Below the pieces are notes generated by a model. That model was not told the DNA's origin. It ran no database searches and was given only the letters and a program-made list of their open reading frames with translations. Made by a program: the position numbers and the translations under genes. A DNA stretch of 64,000 nt, from the NCBI GenBank assembly GCA_963457665.1, contig OY735201.1:24732887-24796886 (forward strand). Reading direction: 5' to 3'. Of the stretch, positions 50,961-62,802 are shown in pieces (the stretch's first letter is position 1; the number at the start of each line of letters is the position of its first letter). Origin of the DNA: Thysanoteuthis rhombus. Lineage: Eukaryota > Mollusca > Cephalopoda > Oegopsida > Thysanoteuthidae.

Positions 50961-51884
50961 TTTTCACTTCGTCTCTAAATTTCATGCTAAGCTATCGGTA
51001 TCTCCTTCATTTCAAGAGTTCACTTTACGATCTGTCCCTGCTTTTACGAAGAAAGGCGAAAACTAAAAAAAAAAAGTGTTTGTTTTGCAACGAGCTGTTA
51101 TAGTTGCTGGCACCCCTTCATCCCCATTTCTGTATCCCCCTTGTCACCTATACCTACCATTCTTCAAAACTCAGATGATTCGGAGTAGCATACCGTCATT
51201 GTCATTCTTTTGATTTGGGAGCGCATAACAATATTTCCCATGTAAAATTAATGGGAATTGTTTCTTCGCCTTCCACCATTCCGTCTTACTTAAGCTTTTT
51301 ATTGGAAGACTCTCGTCTCGGATTGCGGGGGAAACCTATATTTCTATTTCATCCCTAACTACCCGCGATTCATTTGCCTCTACATTCTCCCGTTTTCAAA
51401 TCTTCTATATGATATAAACCCTCGCATTATTTAGACAGCATGTGCATAAATTATGGTGCAACATCGATAATCGATGATAGGTGGCAAAACAAGCTTCACA
51501 ACTGGACATAGGAGAATATAAATGTTTATACAATCAAATGACTGACTAGTTGTATCATTTCATAAAATAACCCTTGTGAAAGACATTGAACCGAATTTCA
51601 CGCGCTCCATCCTATTTAGACAACAGTCAACATACATTGTTACTGTTGAATAAAAATTCAAAAGAAAGAACGATGTGGTCAATTTTCTTCCTAGATGTTT
51701 TGGGGTAGAATTGTGCTTTCGAAAGCAGACTACGTTCCGCCAGCTGTGTTTGAAAATAGCGTGAAAATCCCACAATTCTCATTAGAAATTACTTCTTTAC
51801 AGGCATTAGGATATGGGAGACGAAAATGTTAAACCCACGAACGATGCCTTCAACCAATTACACCTTGATTCTCACTTTTTATAA
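50961..51884. other. No feature recognised
   Basis: Mixed AT-rich sequence. Confidence 0.4.
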
Positions 51885-51962
<78 letters not shown>

Positions 51963-51975
51963 GACAGAGAGAGAC
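51885..51975. repeat. (TG)n-(GA)n compound microsatellite
   Basis: TG to about 51926, then GA with two CAGA steps. Confidence 0.96.
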
Positions 51976-52369
51976 ATATAGAGGGTGGGGGTAACAGGGT
52001 GAAAGAGGAAAAAAAGCAAGCAACCAATTCAATGTTAGTGTATATGTATATACATGCTTCACTTGGATTATTTCGTGATATTAATTTTGATCAACGTGAG
52101 TCAGATTCAGCCTAAGGACGCATTTCAGGAGTTCTCATGTTATTTTAGCCATTTGAGCATGCTTGCTTGAGAAGCTGGAAGAAATTCGAACACTATTGAG
52201 TCAAACAAGCTGGGCTGCTGTCGAGTCCAACTATACGCCTACTTCTATTCCATAAGATCAGGATGAAGAAGATAATAAATAAAACTTATGAAAAAAGAAA
52301 TGTATCTATTTTAGAGAATGAAATAATTTGTTACGTATATCTAACATTATTTTAGAAGATGTGTAAAAC
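51976..52369. other. No feature recognised
   Basis: Mixed sequence, no feature. Confidence 0.35.
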
Positions 52370-52450
52370 TACTGTTTGGCCCAATCGGTAAGAGAATCGA
52401 TCCCATCTTACAGTAGGGGAATGTTAATTTTATGTATCAGTTTGGTTTAA
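52370..52450 (+). mobile_element. Possible tRNA-like SINE head
   Basis: TTTGGCCCAATCGGTAAGAG has A-box form; no convincing B box follows. Weak. Confidence 0.25.
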
Positions 52451-52914
52451 CAGGAAAGGGGATGGGAAAACAGTAAGGAGTTCACTCCATCGAATTAGGC
52501 CAGTTTTGTTCCCTGTTCTTGTTTTTTTTGCTCGTCAATTCTAGACTTTGACTGGAGTTTAACCATACGGTGTATAACTGCGCATGCGTATAAGAAATTT
52601 GTTAACCTTAGACTACTTTGCAACAGGGCGACAGTTGTATGGCAACAGTGTAGGACGAACTCAGAGCACACGTGACTTCGTTTGATAACCATTGTGCCAC
52701 AGTAGACGTCCCATGTACATCATATTTCAGGTAAACTCACCTGAAATACTGCAAACCAAGAGCCAAACATTTCTCAATGTTCTTAAAACTAACATTTGGA
52801 ATCCTGGGGTTTATCCGCGATCGAACTTAGAATAATAGTGCCAGTAGGGGATATGAAATTATCAAAGGCAAAAAACTGGCCACATATGCTACGTAATTTG
52901 ATATGCTACATATT
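52451..52914. other. No feature recognised
   Basis: Minus-strand AAGTTCGATCGCGG near 52812-52826 resembles a B box but lacks an A-box partner. Confidence 0.35.
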
Positions 52915-52955
52915 GTATATATATATATATATAATAATAATATATATATATATAT

Positions 52956-53006
<51 letters not shown>
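52915..53006. repeat. (TA)n microsatellite with ATAATA interruptions
   Basis: TA array broken twice by ATAATAATA-type steps. Confidence 0.95.
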
Positions 53007-53012
<6 letters not shown>

Positions 53013-53700
53013 AGTCTGTAAGACCTATGACACGCGTGTCAGCAGTGACATGCTGTCAGATTTTTGGTGACATTTGATGGAATTTGGAAAAAATCAAAAC
53101 TTTTTGGTTTAATTTTATTATCCTAGTTTTATTAGTATATTTTGACATTTCAAGTTACATTTTATTGAGCTTCTAGTTTTATGAATGAATTAGTGAAAAA
53201 TAGGCCGCTAATTGATAAGTATTCATCTTCAACTAAAAAACCTACTACATGTAAGTAAATTTCTGATAAGATAAACTATTGAAAAAAAAAAAAAAATTCG
53301 ACCCACTGCGCTAAAAAAGATTTGCTATCACTGGTACAAGTGAACATGAGTCAATCAATAATCACCAAACTTGACTTAGTCTGTCACAAGGCCACAGTAG
53401 TGGTAGGACCAGTGAAGATAACTAGCAATGTTATTTTGTACATTAATTCTCAAGTTTACACCAAATCGTCGTTTTTATGACAATGATTCAGCCACTTTAA
53501 TTTATCATCACTATCAATTAAGCTCACTGGTTTGGTGGACAACACAAAGGAATCTGACTCTTGATTCAATGGTTAAAAATGTGATAACGCACCGCATGTT
53601 GTGAAGTCTTAAGAGCTCAGAGTGGGATGCAGCAAACGAACTTCAGAGGTGAACAAGGAAACGAAAACAATCTAGCCCCGTGAATGAAATAAAACGTTCG
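53007..53700. other. No feature recognised
   Basis: AT-rich with an A run near 53281-53295. Confidence 0.4.
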
Positions 53701-53724
53701 ATTCGAAATTCTACAAAGGTTACC

Positions 53725-53825
53725 GAGTAATACAGACATCTGAAGATGGTCAAATGGCATGACGACCGAAACGCTGTGTTAAAAATAACCAACACGAAGA
53801 CACTAGTCCAAATATTCTGTAAGTA
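53725..53825 (+). ncRNA. Hammerhead-ribozyme-like three-stem motif
   Basis: The elements appear in hammerhead order: stem I TACAGA (53731-53736) with TCTGTA (53816-53821), CTGAAGA (53740-53746; the core is CUGANGA), stem II GGTC (53748-53751) with GACC (53764-53767), then GAAA (53768-53771), and stem III GTGTT (53776-53780) with AACAC (53791-53795). Hammerheads are known in the terminal repeats of Penelope-like elements. Against it, the NUH cleavage triplet is not directly after stem III (a GTC occurs near 53805) and stem III is offset by four bases. Probably a decayed ribozyme or a look-alike retroelement end. Confidence 0.22.
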
Positions 53826-54099
53826 ATAAAGCCAACGAACTGTTAGCGTACATATATGCCAGAAACAGTATGTTTCACATTGAAACCTCTCAAACGGTAA
53901 CTCGCCTCTCCACTGACAACGAAGGCAATAGGCAACACCACTCACCTTCCCCGCAGACTATTCGTAGAGGAATTCCGTCTTAGGAAATGCAAGAAGCCAA
54001 TTGAATAACTCAATCCGGTCTCAAGACACAAAACCATTTCGTATTGGCAGACGTAGAAACGCTGAGAATTGCTGCAGGTGAGAAAGTCGGACGAAGGAT
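53826..54099. other. No feature recognised
   Basis: Mixed sequence following the three-stem motif. Confidence 0.35.
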
Positions 54100-54429
54100 C
54101 CGTCTTTCACATTTGCCTTCTATCAAGGCTTTTAATGTCTTCTTTCGTTCCTTTGTCTTTTTTTTCATTCCACTCTTTTCTCCTCCCCCCCTTCCTCCTT
54201 CTCTCAATCCTTTTAATGTCCTCCTTCGTTCAGTGGGGATTTGCAGACGGATTTTGCTGCAAATGTTTCTTTTAGCTTCTTCCCGATCAAAAACTTCCTT
54301 CATTTCAGAAGTTATTTCTTTACGCTCTTATGAATTTAATTTCTGGTAGTTCTCATTACCATTTTCTTACTTTCTTCCACTCCTTTCTCTCTCCCCATTT
54401 CTCTTCCACCTTTCTTGTTTTTTCTCCAA

Positions 54430-54461
<32 letters not shown>

Positions 54462-54540
54462 TTCTTTCTTCCCTCCTTCCTTTCTCTCTTTTCACCATCC
54501 CTCCTTCCTTTGTTACTTTCTAAAAGTGATAGACAAAACA
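54100..54540. repeat. Pyrimidine-rich tract with a short internal duplication
   Basis: Plus strand C/T-rich. CTTTTAATGTCTTCTTTCGTTC (54129-54150) recurs as a close variant at 54208-54229. (CTTT)n near 54435-54465. Confidence 0.75.
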
Positions 54541-55645
54541 CTCTGACGTACAGAACACCCCTTCAAATTAATAAGCTTAGCTTAGTAAGACACAAGAGCA
54601 AAAGAAAAAAAAGTGACTCACCCAGTAAGTTTGTTTTTTTGAGTTCAGTTTAGTCTGGCATAAGGCTACACTATTGGGGCGCTCATTGTAGATCAAATTC
54701 AATTTACTAATGGATCTGCCCAAAGAGAAGTTTGCTTAGCATCGCACTACGTTAGCAAATCTTTGAGGGGAAAGGCAATTGGTCCGAATCTAACTGCAAC
54801 AGTAAATAGAGTTCATCCAGAGAGTGCATGGCTGCGAGAAAGCCATGGCCGCAAGAAACTTGATAAGGGGACAAAATATAGAAATAAGACAATAACATTC
54901 AATGAATGGTATTTTTTTTATTATTGCATCCAATCTTTTAAACTGGCCTAATCTTCCCATTATTTTCTACAGCAGAATATTTAAAAAAATATCTCGTAAT
55001 CGTAAAGCAGTTTCTGAATCCAAACAAAAATTTGATAAATTTATTCATAGTAAATTGTAACCCCCACCTCCTCTGCACTGTTTTTGATCTTTCGTTTTCA
55101 TATTCACTTTGTGAGATTTCGTGGGATTTTTGAAGGATAATTTCCATTTTTTAATGCTTTTATCGAAAGCATTGATGTTCACAGTGAAGTTGAATTCCAC
55201 TTGGAATTCTTGATGACTTAATTAATGGATTAATTCTTTATTCAATCAATACATTAATTAAATTCAATATTTTTGTAATCATTACCAATCATTGGACTAA
55301 AATTAATTTCTACAGAGTATGAAACTTGAATAATTTTATGAGTGTTTTTTTTTTCTCGAATTAAATCTTCGTCTAATTTTAAGAATATATTTTCTGTACT
55401 TATGCTCCCGTTTGTATTCATTTCACTGTACATAAAAACAAAAATCCGTCTGTCTATTGGTCCAACTTTGTGGGCCACTATTTTGCATGTAAGAAGTTCA
55501 TTGTAGTACATATTCTCAGGCAGGAGTACGTATATGGGTGATATTTTGAAGGTTTCAGAGCGGGATTATTTTTACAATGTGATAGTAAAGCTAAATTGAA
55601 CCCTGACTTTCCATCCGACGTACCCAGAATTTGATTTTGCCCCTA
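54541..55645. other. No feature recognised
   Basis: AT-rich; no gene or repeat identified. Confidence 0.4.
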
Positions 55646-56035
55646 CGGAGCTAAATTTCTGTATAGAGCGACATCCTTTCACAGCAAAGGAAATGAGTTA
55701 TGTGAGGTTGACCTCAGAGATGATTTAAAGCCATCAGAGGTCATGTCCTGCTAATTGAAGCAAGGCTATGACATTGCCTCTAGGAAGCTGAAATTTGGCG
55801 CGTAGTGTGCATTCTTTTACAGAAAAAGTCATTGACTGTATAAAGTTGAACCCAAGGAGCCATTCAATGTCACCAAAGATCATTTATAATCATTTTCAAC
55901 CAATCAGGGCAACTGTAAGTCACAATTTTGAACCTAGGGAGCTGGTATTTCGCATAGATCATCATTTCACAGCGAAGGTGATGAGCTACGTGGGGTTGAC
56001 CTCAGAGATTATTGAAGGTTATCGGAAGTCTCTTC
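55646..56035 (+). repeat. Three-unit degenerate tandem repeat (~130-155 bases per unit)
   Basis: Units begin GGAGCTAAATTTCTGTATAG (55648), GGAAGCTGAAATTTGGCGCG (55780) and GGGAGCTGGTATTTCGCATA (55937). Each continues with TTTCACAG-like, ATGAGTTA-like and GTTGACCTCAGAG-like blocks; units 1 and 3 are closest. A 113-codon frame over units 2-3 is a by-product. Confidence 0.75.
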
Positions 56036-56464
56036 TCATCAAAATAAATGCAAGGGACATAATTCATATCACAGAATTTCACCAGAAAAACTTTCAGATA
56101 TCTGTCTTTCGAAAGACTTCTGAGATAAAGATGTAGAGCATCCTGCAAAAATTTAATTGTTTTTTGGCATATCTTATTGTAATTTTTGTTTTACAATTTA
56201 CTTTTTGAAGTATAATTTCAATATTTCCCCAGGATTTACCAACGTACAAACTTTTAAAATGCTAGCGTTGTCTTGGGGAAAAAACGCCATATTTGACAAC
56301 ACTGTAAAAATGCTCTTTGATATTTTTCTCCTTACACAATACGAGCTGCATTGTCGAAAACTGGTTTAATTGAGTGCTCACGTGGACATTTTGGATGATG
56401 TTTCAGTACTTGTGCATATTTAGTAAAAAGGGCTTGCGTTCATAATTTGTTTAATCATACCCCC

Positions 56465-56466
<2 letters not shown>
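56036..56466. other. No feature recognised
   Basis: AT-rich sequence between the tandem repeat and a TA array. Confidence 0.4.

Positions 56467-56548
<82 letters not shown>
56467..56548. repeat. (TA)41 microsatellite
   Basis: Uninterrupted TA array. Confidence 0.98.
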
Positions 56549-56552
<4 letters not shown>

Positions 56553-56745
56553 TCGACTGCTTGGCAGAGGCATTTCCCAGTTCTTCCAATGCCGATGTTG
56601 ATGCTACTGAGGTTCGCAATGTCATACCTTGCAGACCATTCTTCTCTATTTTCGGCCTAGTGTTCGTCTTCGGCGATTACTATCACCACAAATATGAATG
56701 AGTGGCTTCTATCCGTATTCAGACTCAGTTTTTAGATTGTCTTCC

Positions 56746-56747
<2 letters not shown>

Positions 56748-56822
<75 letters not shown>
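56748..56822. repeat. (TA)n-(GA)n compound microsatellite
   Basis: TA to about 56798, then GA. Confidence 0.97.
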
Positions 56823-56887
56823 AGAGGAGGAATAAGTAGAAAATCAACATATATGTACATCAGGAAAATGATATATATATATATGTG

Positions 56888-57007
<120 letters not shown>

Positions 57008-57309
57008 ATTTATCATCCTGCATGCATACTCACATATACATATATCTAACAATATAAAACCAACTGTTTTCTAGCTTGAATATGTCTTATAGACTCCGAA
57101 ACGATAGTCCCCTTGAATCTACATAATTATCCATAATCCAAACTGGACGCAGGCATTAGTATGTGTTAAGTGGTAGTGATATCCGAGGTCTCTTTAGAGC
57201 CCAAATTACAATGACCTTCGGAACTGCAAGAAGGGCATATCTTCACAATAACTGGTGTCGTCATAAGTTATGAGCTTTTATCTGGAAATTAATTTATTTC
57301 TAAGAAAAG

Positions 57310-57375
57310 CAGTGGAGGCATCATAGTTTAGTAGTTAGAAGCCCTGAAACCGAGTCAAATCTCTTTTTTGTCCCG
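57310..57375 (+). mobile_element. Possible tRNA-like SINE head
   Basis: CATAGTTTAGTAGTTAGAAG has A-box form and CCGAGTCAAATC a weak B-box form about 20 bases on, which is too close for an intact tRNA. Low confidence. Confidence 0.25.
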
Positions 57376-58685
57376 TCTGCTTTCAATCCATTAAACCATA
57401 AACGTTTCTGGAATTTTTCTGTGTTGTTGTATTTCCATTTTTCTCCGGGGAACGCAAGGTACCCCAGCAGGTAAATGGAGGATCCTTGGAACTTGGCATA
57501 GAATGGAAATTGTCTTGCTATATTGAATCTCAAAAAACGGACTGCTTACTCCAGAAAAGACAAATGAAGAAACATCTGCAAATAATTTAGCAAATTTCAA
57601 ATTAACCAGCCTCAGCTCGGTTGAGGAGGCCTGCAAAATCTAAACCAATCAGAATTCAGGCCTTCATTGCAAAGCATTACACCAGAGCTGACAAATTAGC
57701 TTTCTCTGTGTGATTTTTTTCCTTTCCAGCCAGTGAAAACCTGGTCAATAAAAAAATAATAGTAGGTTTATAAAATCATCTGCATCAATCTTTTAATTGA
57801 ATTTGGCAACCAATCGCTTGAATTATTTAGCGTGATCAGAGTTGTTCACCTGCCCACAGATGTACGATGCTTTTGTGGCCTTAACAACGCTTGATACGCT
57901 CCTTCAATATAAACAATCCAAATAGAACGAAGATATGGGTATTAAGAATGGATGTCACCCACAGCAAAGAGCTGACTCATCGTAGCCCACGCGTTTACCA
58001 GAATTAATTATCCCCAAAATTATGTAAAATCAGCTAAAAATATGTATCTTCTATATAATTAAAAAAAAATAGATACCAATACAAGATTTGGGCATTGTTG
58101 GTCTAAAATGACATTGGAGGCCCTTAAATGCACTTCTTTGGGAGAATTTTCAAAAATTGCAGTCTCAGAAATGTGCCCAGAAGCAGCCAGACACACACGA
58201 AGAGAGTTTACTGGTTGATCGGGCTGGTCATTTGTGAGGTTATGGTAATTTGATGTTATATTTTCGTTGGTGATTGGCTACAAAAGGCATGACGAGAAAG
58301 AATAGAAATTTTCGCCTGATTAAATTAACCGGGTTTTCATCCATTAATTGTATTCATATCCAATCTCTGACGACGACACAGACCATTCGGCAAAAATCCC
58401 ATTTACCGAAAAGCATTTTTTGTCCTACTAACCGATTGGTCACTGGCACAACCTCACTTTTTTTTCCATTCTTTTACAAGTCCAACACAAAGGAAGTACG
58501 TGTGAGAAAGGCATGGGTACCACGGACGCTTTCCAAAGATAAATACTTATGCTTAGAGTAAGATGAACACAAACATAGAAAAAAAAAACAAGACAAAAAA
58601 TAAAATAAAGAGAGAGTAATAGATTGAGGCAGGAATTGAAAGTAATTTTTTAAAGTTCAGCTCAGCGTAGCTCAAAACCACAGAA
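57376..58685. other. No feature recognised
   Basis: About 1.3 kb of AT-rich sequence. Frames of 70-95 codons lack recognisable domains. Confidence 0.4.
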
Positions 58686-58760
58686 ATGGACAACCCAGTG
58701 AGGATCGAACTGACGACGCTGGCTTATCAACCATTGCAATAAAAGAGGCGTGCACGAAGA
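58686..58760 (-). mobile_element. tRNA-like SINE head
   Basis: The minus strand reads TTGCAATGGTTGATAAGCC and, about 15 bases on, GTCAGTTCGATCCTCACTGG. The second is a good B box; the A box is decayed. Confidence 0.42.
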
Positions 58761-59449
58761 TTAAGTATATAGAGGCTCAAGAGGCGAAAACGATTCAAGA
58801 AGGATGTGTACTTTGGACGGTCGTACCTTAACGAAATTAATCTTCTAATGCATCCAAGACTACAGGCCCCCTCCATGAATCTCTGGTTGCCTGCATAAGT
58901 TAATGGTGGTTGTCCCAAAAACAACCAAGTGTCCAATTGTGAGAATTTCCTCCGAGTTATCTTTGTTTTCTCTTGCTAACAGCTGAGACTATATTTGGGG
59001 GTTCAAATCAATTGTTGGTAAACACCGGAAGTCAAAGCCGGATATTGTAGGTTGACATGCGTGGTTATGCATTCAATTAGGGGATCTTCCAGTTTGCTTA
59101 ACTTCGGACTTCAGCCACATGGTGGCGCCAAAAATGATACAAAATATAAAAAAAATCAAAATGAAAGAAGGAAAAAAAAGATAAAAGAAAGGGAAAAGAT
59201 AAACGAAGAAAGAAAAGGGGAGTTCAATTTTGAATAGCCAAGAGGTTTTCCTGTGAATATAGTAAGAAATCTAATAGACCCCCTTTATCATCTGCCTGAA
59301 TTAACCTAACTTGGGATATTTTGTGCGATCAGGTTCTCTTGAAAAAAAACTTGACAAAGTTTCACGTACGTATGCAGACACACGTAATTCATTTCATCAT
59401 ATGTTCTTCGTACAAAAACATATACACACATAGATATATTGTTAAGGAA

Positions 59450-59670
59450 TGGATATATAATCCCAAAGAATAATTATGGATGCGCTATATTATTTGAAAC
59501 TCTATCGAGAGAACCCCCCTTCATTACATGGGGAATGTGTCATTTTGTCTAAACAGCGTAAATAGAATAAACCATTAAATAGAATGGGTCCGCTGCGAGA
59601 ATCGAACCTGCAATTGATAAGATAGTTGCTTTAATATAACGTTGCTCTGTCCATTGAAGTAAACACACCG
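59450..59670 (-). mobile_element. tRNA-like SINE, copy 1
   Basis: The head on the minus strand has TTTACTTCAATGGACAGAGC (A-box-like, about 59657) and CAGGTTCGATTCTCGCAGCG (B box, about 59610). The body towards 59450 contains AATGGTTTATTCTATTTACG and ACACATTCCCC. A second copy lies about 350 bases to the right. Confidence 0.58.
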
Positions 59671-59799
59671 ACAGAAAAGCAAACTGCTTATTCCCCTCGA
59701 TCTCATCTTTCGGTTATTCACTGTTCATATCTGCACTTTAGTTTCACAGTGCAAACAGTCTTATAATTAAAAATGGATAAGTAATCCAACAAAATAGCA

Positions 59800-59990
59800 A
59801 TGAACGTACGATATTATTTAAAACGTTTGAAATCATCTCCCGATATTACACAGAGGATGTGTCACTTTGCCTTGACAGCGTGGATAGAATAAACAATTGG
59901 AAAAAAATGGGACTGCTGCAGGAATCAGTCGCAAGGTCGCAGCCCTATTTTCGATAGAATGTGATGATTATAGACACTTTATTTGGAAAC
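59800..59990 (-). mobile_element. tRNA-like SINE, copy 2
   Basis: Same order as copy 1: a decayed B box GCGACTGATTCCTGCAGCAG, the CCCATTTT junction, CAATTGTTTATTCTATCCAC and ACACATCCTC. The same orientation as copy 1 suggests tandem duplication or repeated insertion. Confidence 0.52.
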
Positions 59991-60282
59991 ATATACCGTT
60001 TGGCACCGAAATTGACCTAGCAGCAAATCGAACAACCGACCACGTAGAGGAAAAAGGAAAATGTGTGCCGTGTGAGAATTCCAGTGCCGGACGAAATATG
60101 TTTCCAAATAAATTGTCTCGATAATTGGCAAATTTTGTTTGACAAAAACTGCTCAATCTCATGATATATGCATACTGTTGGTGAACTGGGAACACAAACA
60201 TGAAATAGATGAATCGATTGAGAACAAACGAGAAGACAGTTAGGATTGAAAACAGTAATTTGGCCTTTATATTACTATCAGC

Positions 60283-60348
60283 TGTTTAGCTCAATGGTTA
60301 GAGTATTATATAACTGCAGAGTAAAGAGATGGTGGGCATATATGCAAT
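60283..60348 (+). mobile_element. tRNA-like SINE head or tRNA pseudogene
   Basis: GTTTAGCTCAATGGTTAGAG is a near-ideal A box. The B-box position holds GGTGGGCATATATGC, which is decayed. Confidence 0.42.
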
Positions 60349-60859
60349 TTTTAAAATAATTTATATTGGAGAAATATGGTTGGTATTAAGCTATGGTAAG
60401 TAGTGTGGGGAGAGGGAGTCAATTGAGAGCTGTTTAAACGTATTGAATGAAGTCTACAGGGTAGAAGTTTGTAAATTGAAATTCAGCAATTGCTAACTAT
60501 AGTTCGAAGCAGGTTTGAAACATTTGATTATTTGATGCTTTTTTTCTGTCTGTATCCTCTGAAATGAAAAGACCAAAACTTTAGGTACTATTAGGATGCA
60601 GTTACTTATATGCTTCTTAATTTTTTCAGAATTTTAGTTTATGGATCCCTAATTTGTTGCTCACGCACCTTTATTTTATAATATTCCCCATCTATTCTCC
60701 CCCACACCTCTGTCAAATCATGGCACAAATGGTTTTTTCTCTACATTGAAAATTATGTTGGATTGAATTCGATTCATTTTTTTACACATTTAAAAGTATA
60801 TTCATTTTCCTGTCATGGGTAAATGCGAAGTCGACATTAGAACAATTGCATTTATTAGA
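60349..60859. other. No feature recognised
   Basis: AT-rich sequence. Confidence 0.4.
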
Positions 60860-61555
60860 AATTTTCAGTGAACAATGATTTTGTCAAAGTTGTTTCAAAT
60901 TGTTTGACATTTACAGTCGATTATTTTGAATTTTTTAGGGATGCTTTTTGTCTGAAGGCCCTCATTTAGAATGAGGATGTCTTGCTCTATAACTTTAAAA
61001 ATATTTGGGTTTAGTGGGATGTCGGTTCTAATGAGAGGAATAGTAGTTGTTCTGTTTGATTTAGTGTTTTACGTTGATAATTGTTGTCCTTCCAATCTTG
61101 TGGCTCCTTCAATTCCTACTTTGTTGAAGAGAAATGGCTTACGTTGTCTTGGCAGGAATTTCTGTAAATCTGTAAGTCAAGGATTTAATGTTCCCTTCTT
61201 CAATATTATAGTTTTCAAGCGTTGTGCGAGAGCAAATGGGTTACTAACCTTGGTGTGTTCAGGGCGACAGGAAGAAAATAGTAGGTGGGCTTTACTGTCG
61301 GTCGGTTTGCAATAAATGTCCATTTGGATTTCTCGTCCATTTTCTATAGTTTTACTGTCCAGGAATGGTTGTTCTTGTTTGCCGAATTCCATTGTAAAAT
61401 TGATAGGTTTATGTATGTTGTTTAGGGTTTGGTGTAACTGGAGTCGGTCTTCTATCGGTTGGGTCCCCATTAAGAAACAGTAGTGTAGATAGCGATTCCA
61501 TGATTCTTCGAACTTTCTGAAAATCCTGTTCTGAGTTGTTTGAACATTCTATTGT
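60860..61555 (-). mobile_element. Penelope-like element reverse transcriptase, C-terminal fragment
   Basis: In minus-strand order: a decayed palm motif C, SWNRYLHYCFLMGTQPIEDR (family form 'RYVDDCF', with both Asp lost), LHQTLNNIHKPINFTMEFGK, EQPFLDSKTIENGREIQMDI, YCKPTDSKAHLLFSSCRPEH, TKVSNPFALAQRLKTI, and after frame changes TTTIPLIRTDIPLNPNIFKV, IEQDILILNEG and IPKKFKIIDC. This order (palm C, thumb, 'KPTD…S.HP.H', 'R.RL..I', 'IPL…') is characteristic of Penelope-like RTs. Stops and shifts make it inactive. The RT fingers and the GIY-YIG nuclease are not visible. Confidence 0.75.
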
Positions 61556-61844
61556 ATAGTATTTCTTCTACATACTCAATAGTTTATGGTGCATAGGTTG
61601 GTGGACTTTGCTTTACATTGTAAGTTTTTTAGTTCAAACATTTACTCCTTAGTATGTCTAAAAAACAGCTTATTGTTCGGGGGAATTTTTCCCGAATTAG
61701 TTTCTAGTGTGGGTTCAGTTTACGAAATAAGTTCCCATTACATCGGTCACTTAGATTGTGTCCGACACCAGCCACGCTTGTTTCTTGTTTTTCTTTTTTT
61801 TTTCTTTTTTAAATCAGACTTGTTTAGTTATTACCGCACGAGAG
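61556..61844. other. No feature recognised
   Basis: T-rich sequence; no further Penelope similarity seen. Confidence 0.4.
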
Positions 61845-61970
61845 AAGTAAATAATTTATTGATCATCGTTTTCACAAATTTTCAGTTGATCACATCCAAC
61901 ACGTCACGCTACCAAAAGACGTTATCAACATGACGGTGTCTATTGATTGACTAACCAGGCTTGTTTCTTT
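61845..61970 (+). repeat. Interspersed family R1, partial (orientation B)
   Basis: TTTATTGATCATCG, CAGTTGATCACATCCAACAC, CTACCAAAAGACGTTATCAA and GACTAACCAGGCTTGTTTCT follow R1-B order up to the edge where the pyrimidine tract begins. Confidence 0.6.
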
Positions 61971-62039
61971 CTCTTGTTCTTAACGAATATGACACGAAGA
62001 GAAAAGAAAGAATGTTAAAGACTTCTTGATTTGGACGAT

Positions 62040-62430
62040 TCTTGTTTTTATGCTCTCGTTCAATCTGTAGATGGAAGGAAAGAAAGATGGAAAATAAAGA
62101 TTTAAAAAGACCAACAAAAAGAAAGTATGAATCCAAGAAAATAGAATGGAAGAATAAATGAATAAATTAATCAGATGAAAGAAAGATTGAAATTAAAAAA
62201 AAAGTAAAATAAAAAAATGTTGAAAGAAAACAGGAAGAAACAAAGAATGAAAAGAATAAATGAAGGAAAGGAGTAGGATGAGTGAAATAGAAAAATATCT
62301 TGAAGAAAGGAATGACAACTGATACATAATTGGAAAAATAAATGATTAGAAAAATGAAGCAAGGACAAAAAGAAAAAAGAATAAAGGAAAAAGGAATCAA
62401 TGTCCAACGAATGGAAAGTAGCGAAAGAAT
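62040..62430 (+). repeat. Purine-rich tract
   Basis: Mostly A/G with GAAAGA runs; the opposite-strand Phe/Ser frames are artefacts. Confidence 0.8.
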
Positions 62431-62550
62431 TAGCAAATTCATTGATCCCCATTTTTCCAATTTTTTAAAACATCAATTCCAATATCCCATGCTACCAAAA
62501 GACGTTGGCCACTTTAGAGTTTTTACTGACTGAGCAATCAGGCCTGAACC
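62430..62550 (+). repeat. Interspersed family R1, partial (orientation B)
   Basis: ATTGATCCCCATTTTTCC, ATGCTACCAAAAGACGTTGG and GAGCAATCAGGCC match the end of the other orientation-B copies. Confidence 0.55.
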
Positions 62551-62802
62551 TTCAGGATCACAAGTTGCACCAAAATGTTAATACTTATATGTTTATGTGT
62601 TCGATGAGTATTGCTGTCTTTTTAGAGGTACGGAAAGGTTGAATTTATTCGTCAAGGCAATAATCATCATTTATTGTAAAGAGAAAGGACAACTATGAAA
62701 CTAATTCTGTAATTTCTTTGCTGAATCTGAGATTCATAAATGCACCATACAGTTCTTTGTTTTCCCAAACTCTCTCAACCTCTCTTACACGGTTCCAAAT
62801 CA

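Noticed and set aside
53643-53945. 100-codon minus-strand frame
   Set aside because: Antisense to the retroelement-like motif at 53.74 kb; no domain, and probably a chance frame in a repeat.
55795-56136. 113-codon frame on the plus strand
   Set aside because: Lies across units of a degenerate tandem repeat, with no protein similarity recognised.
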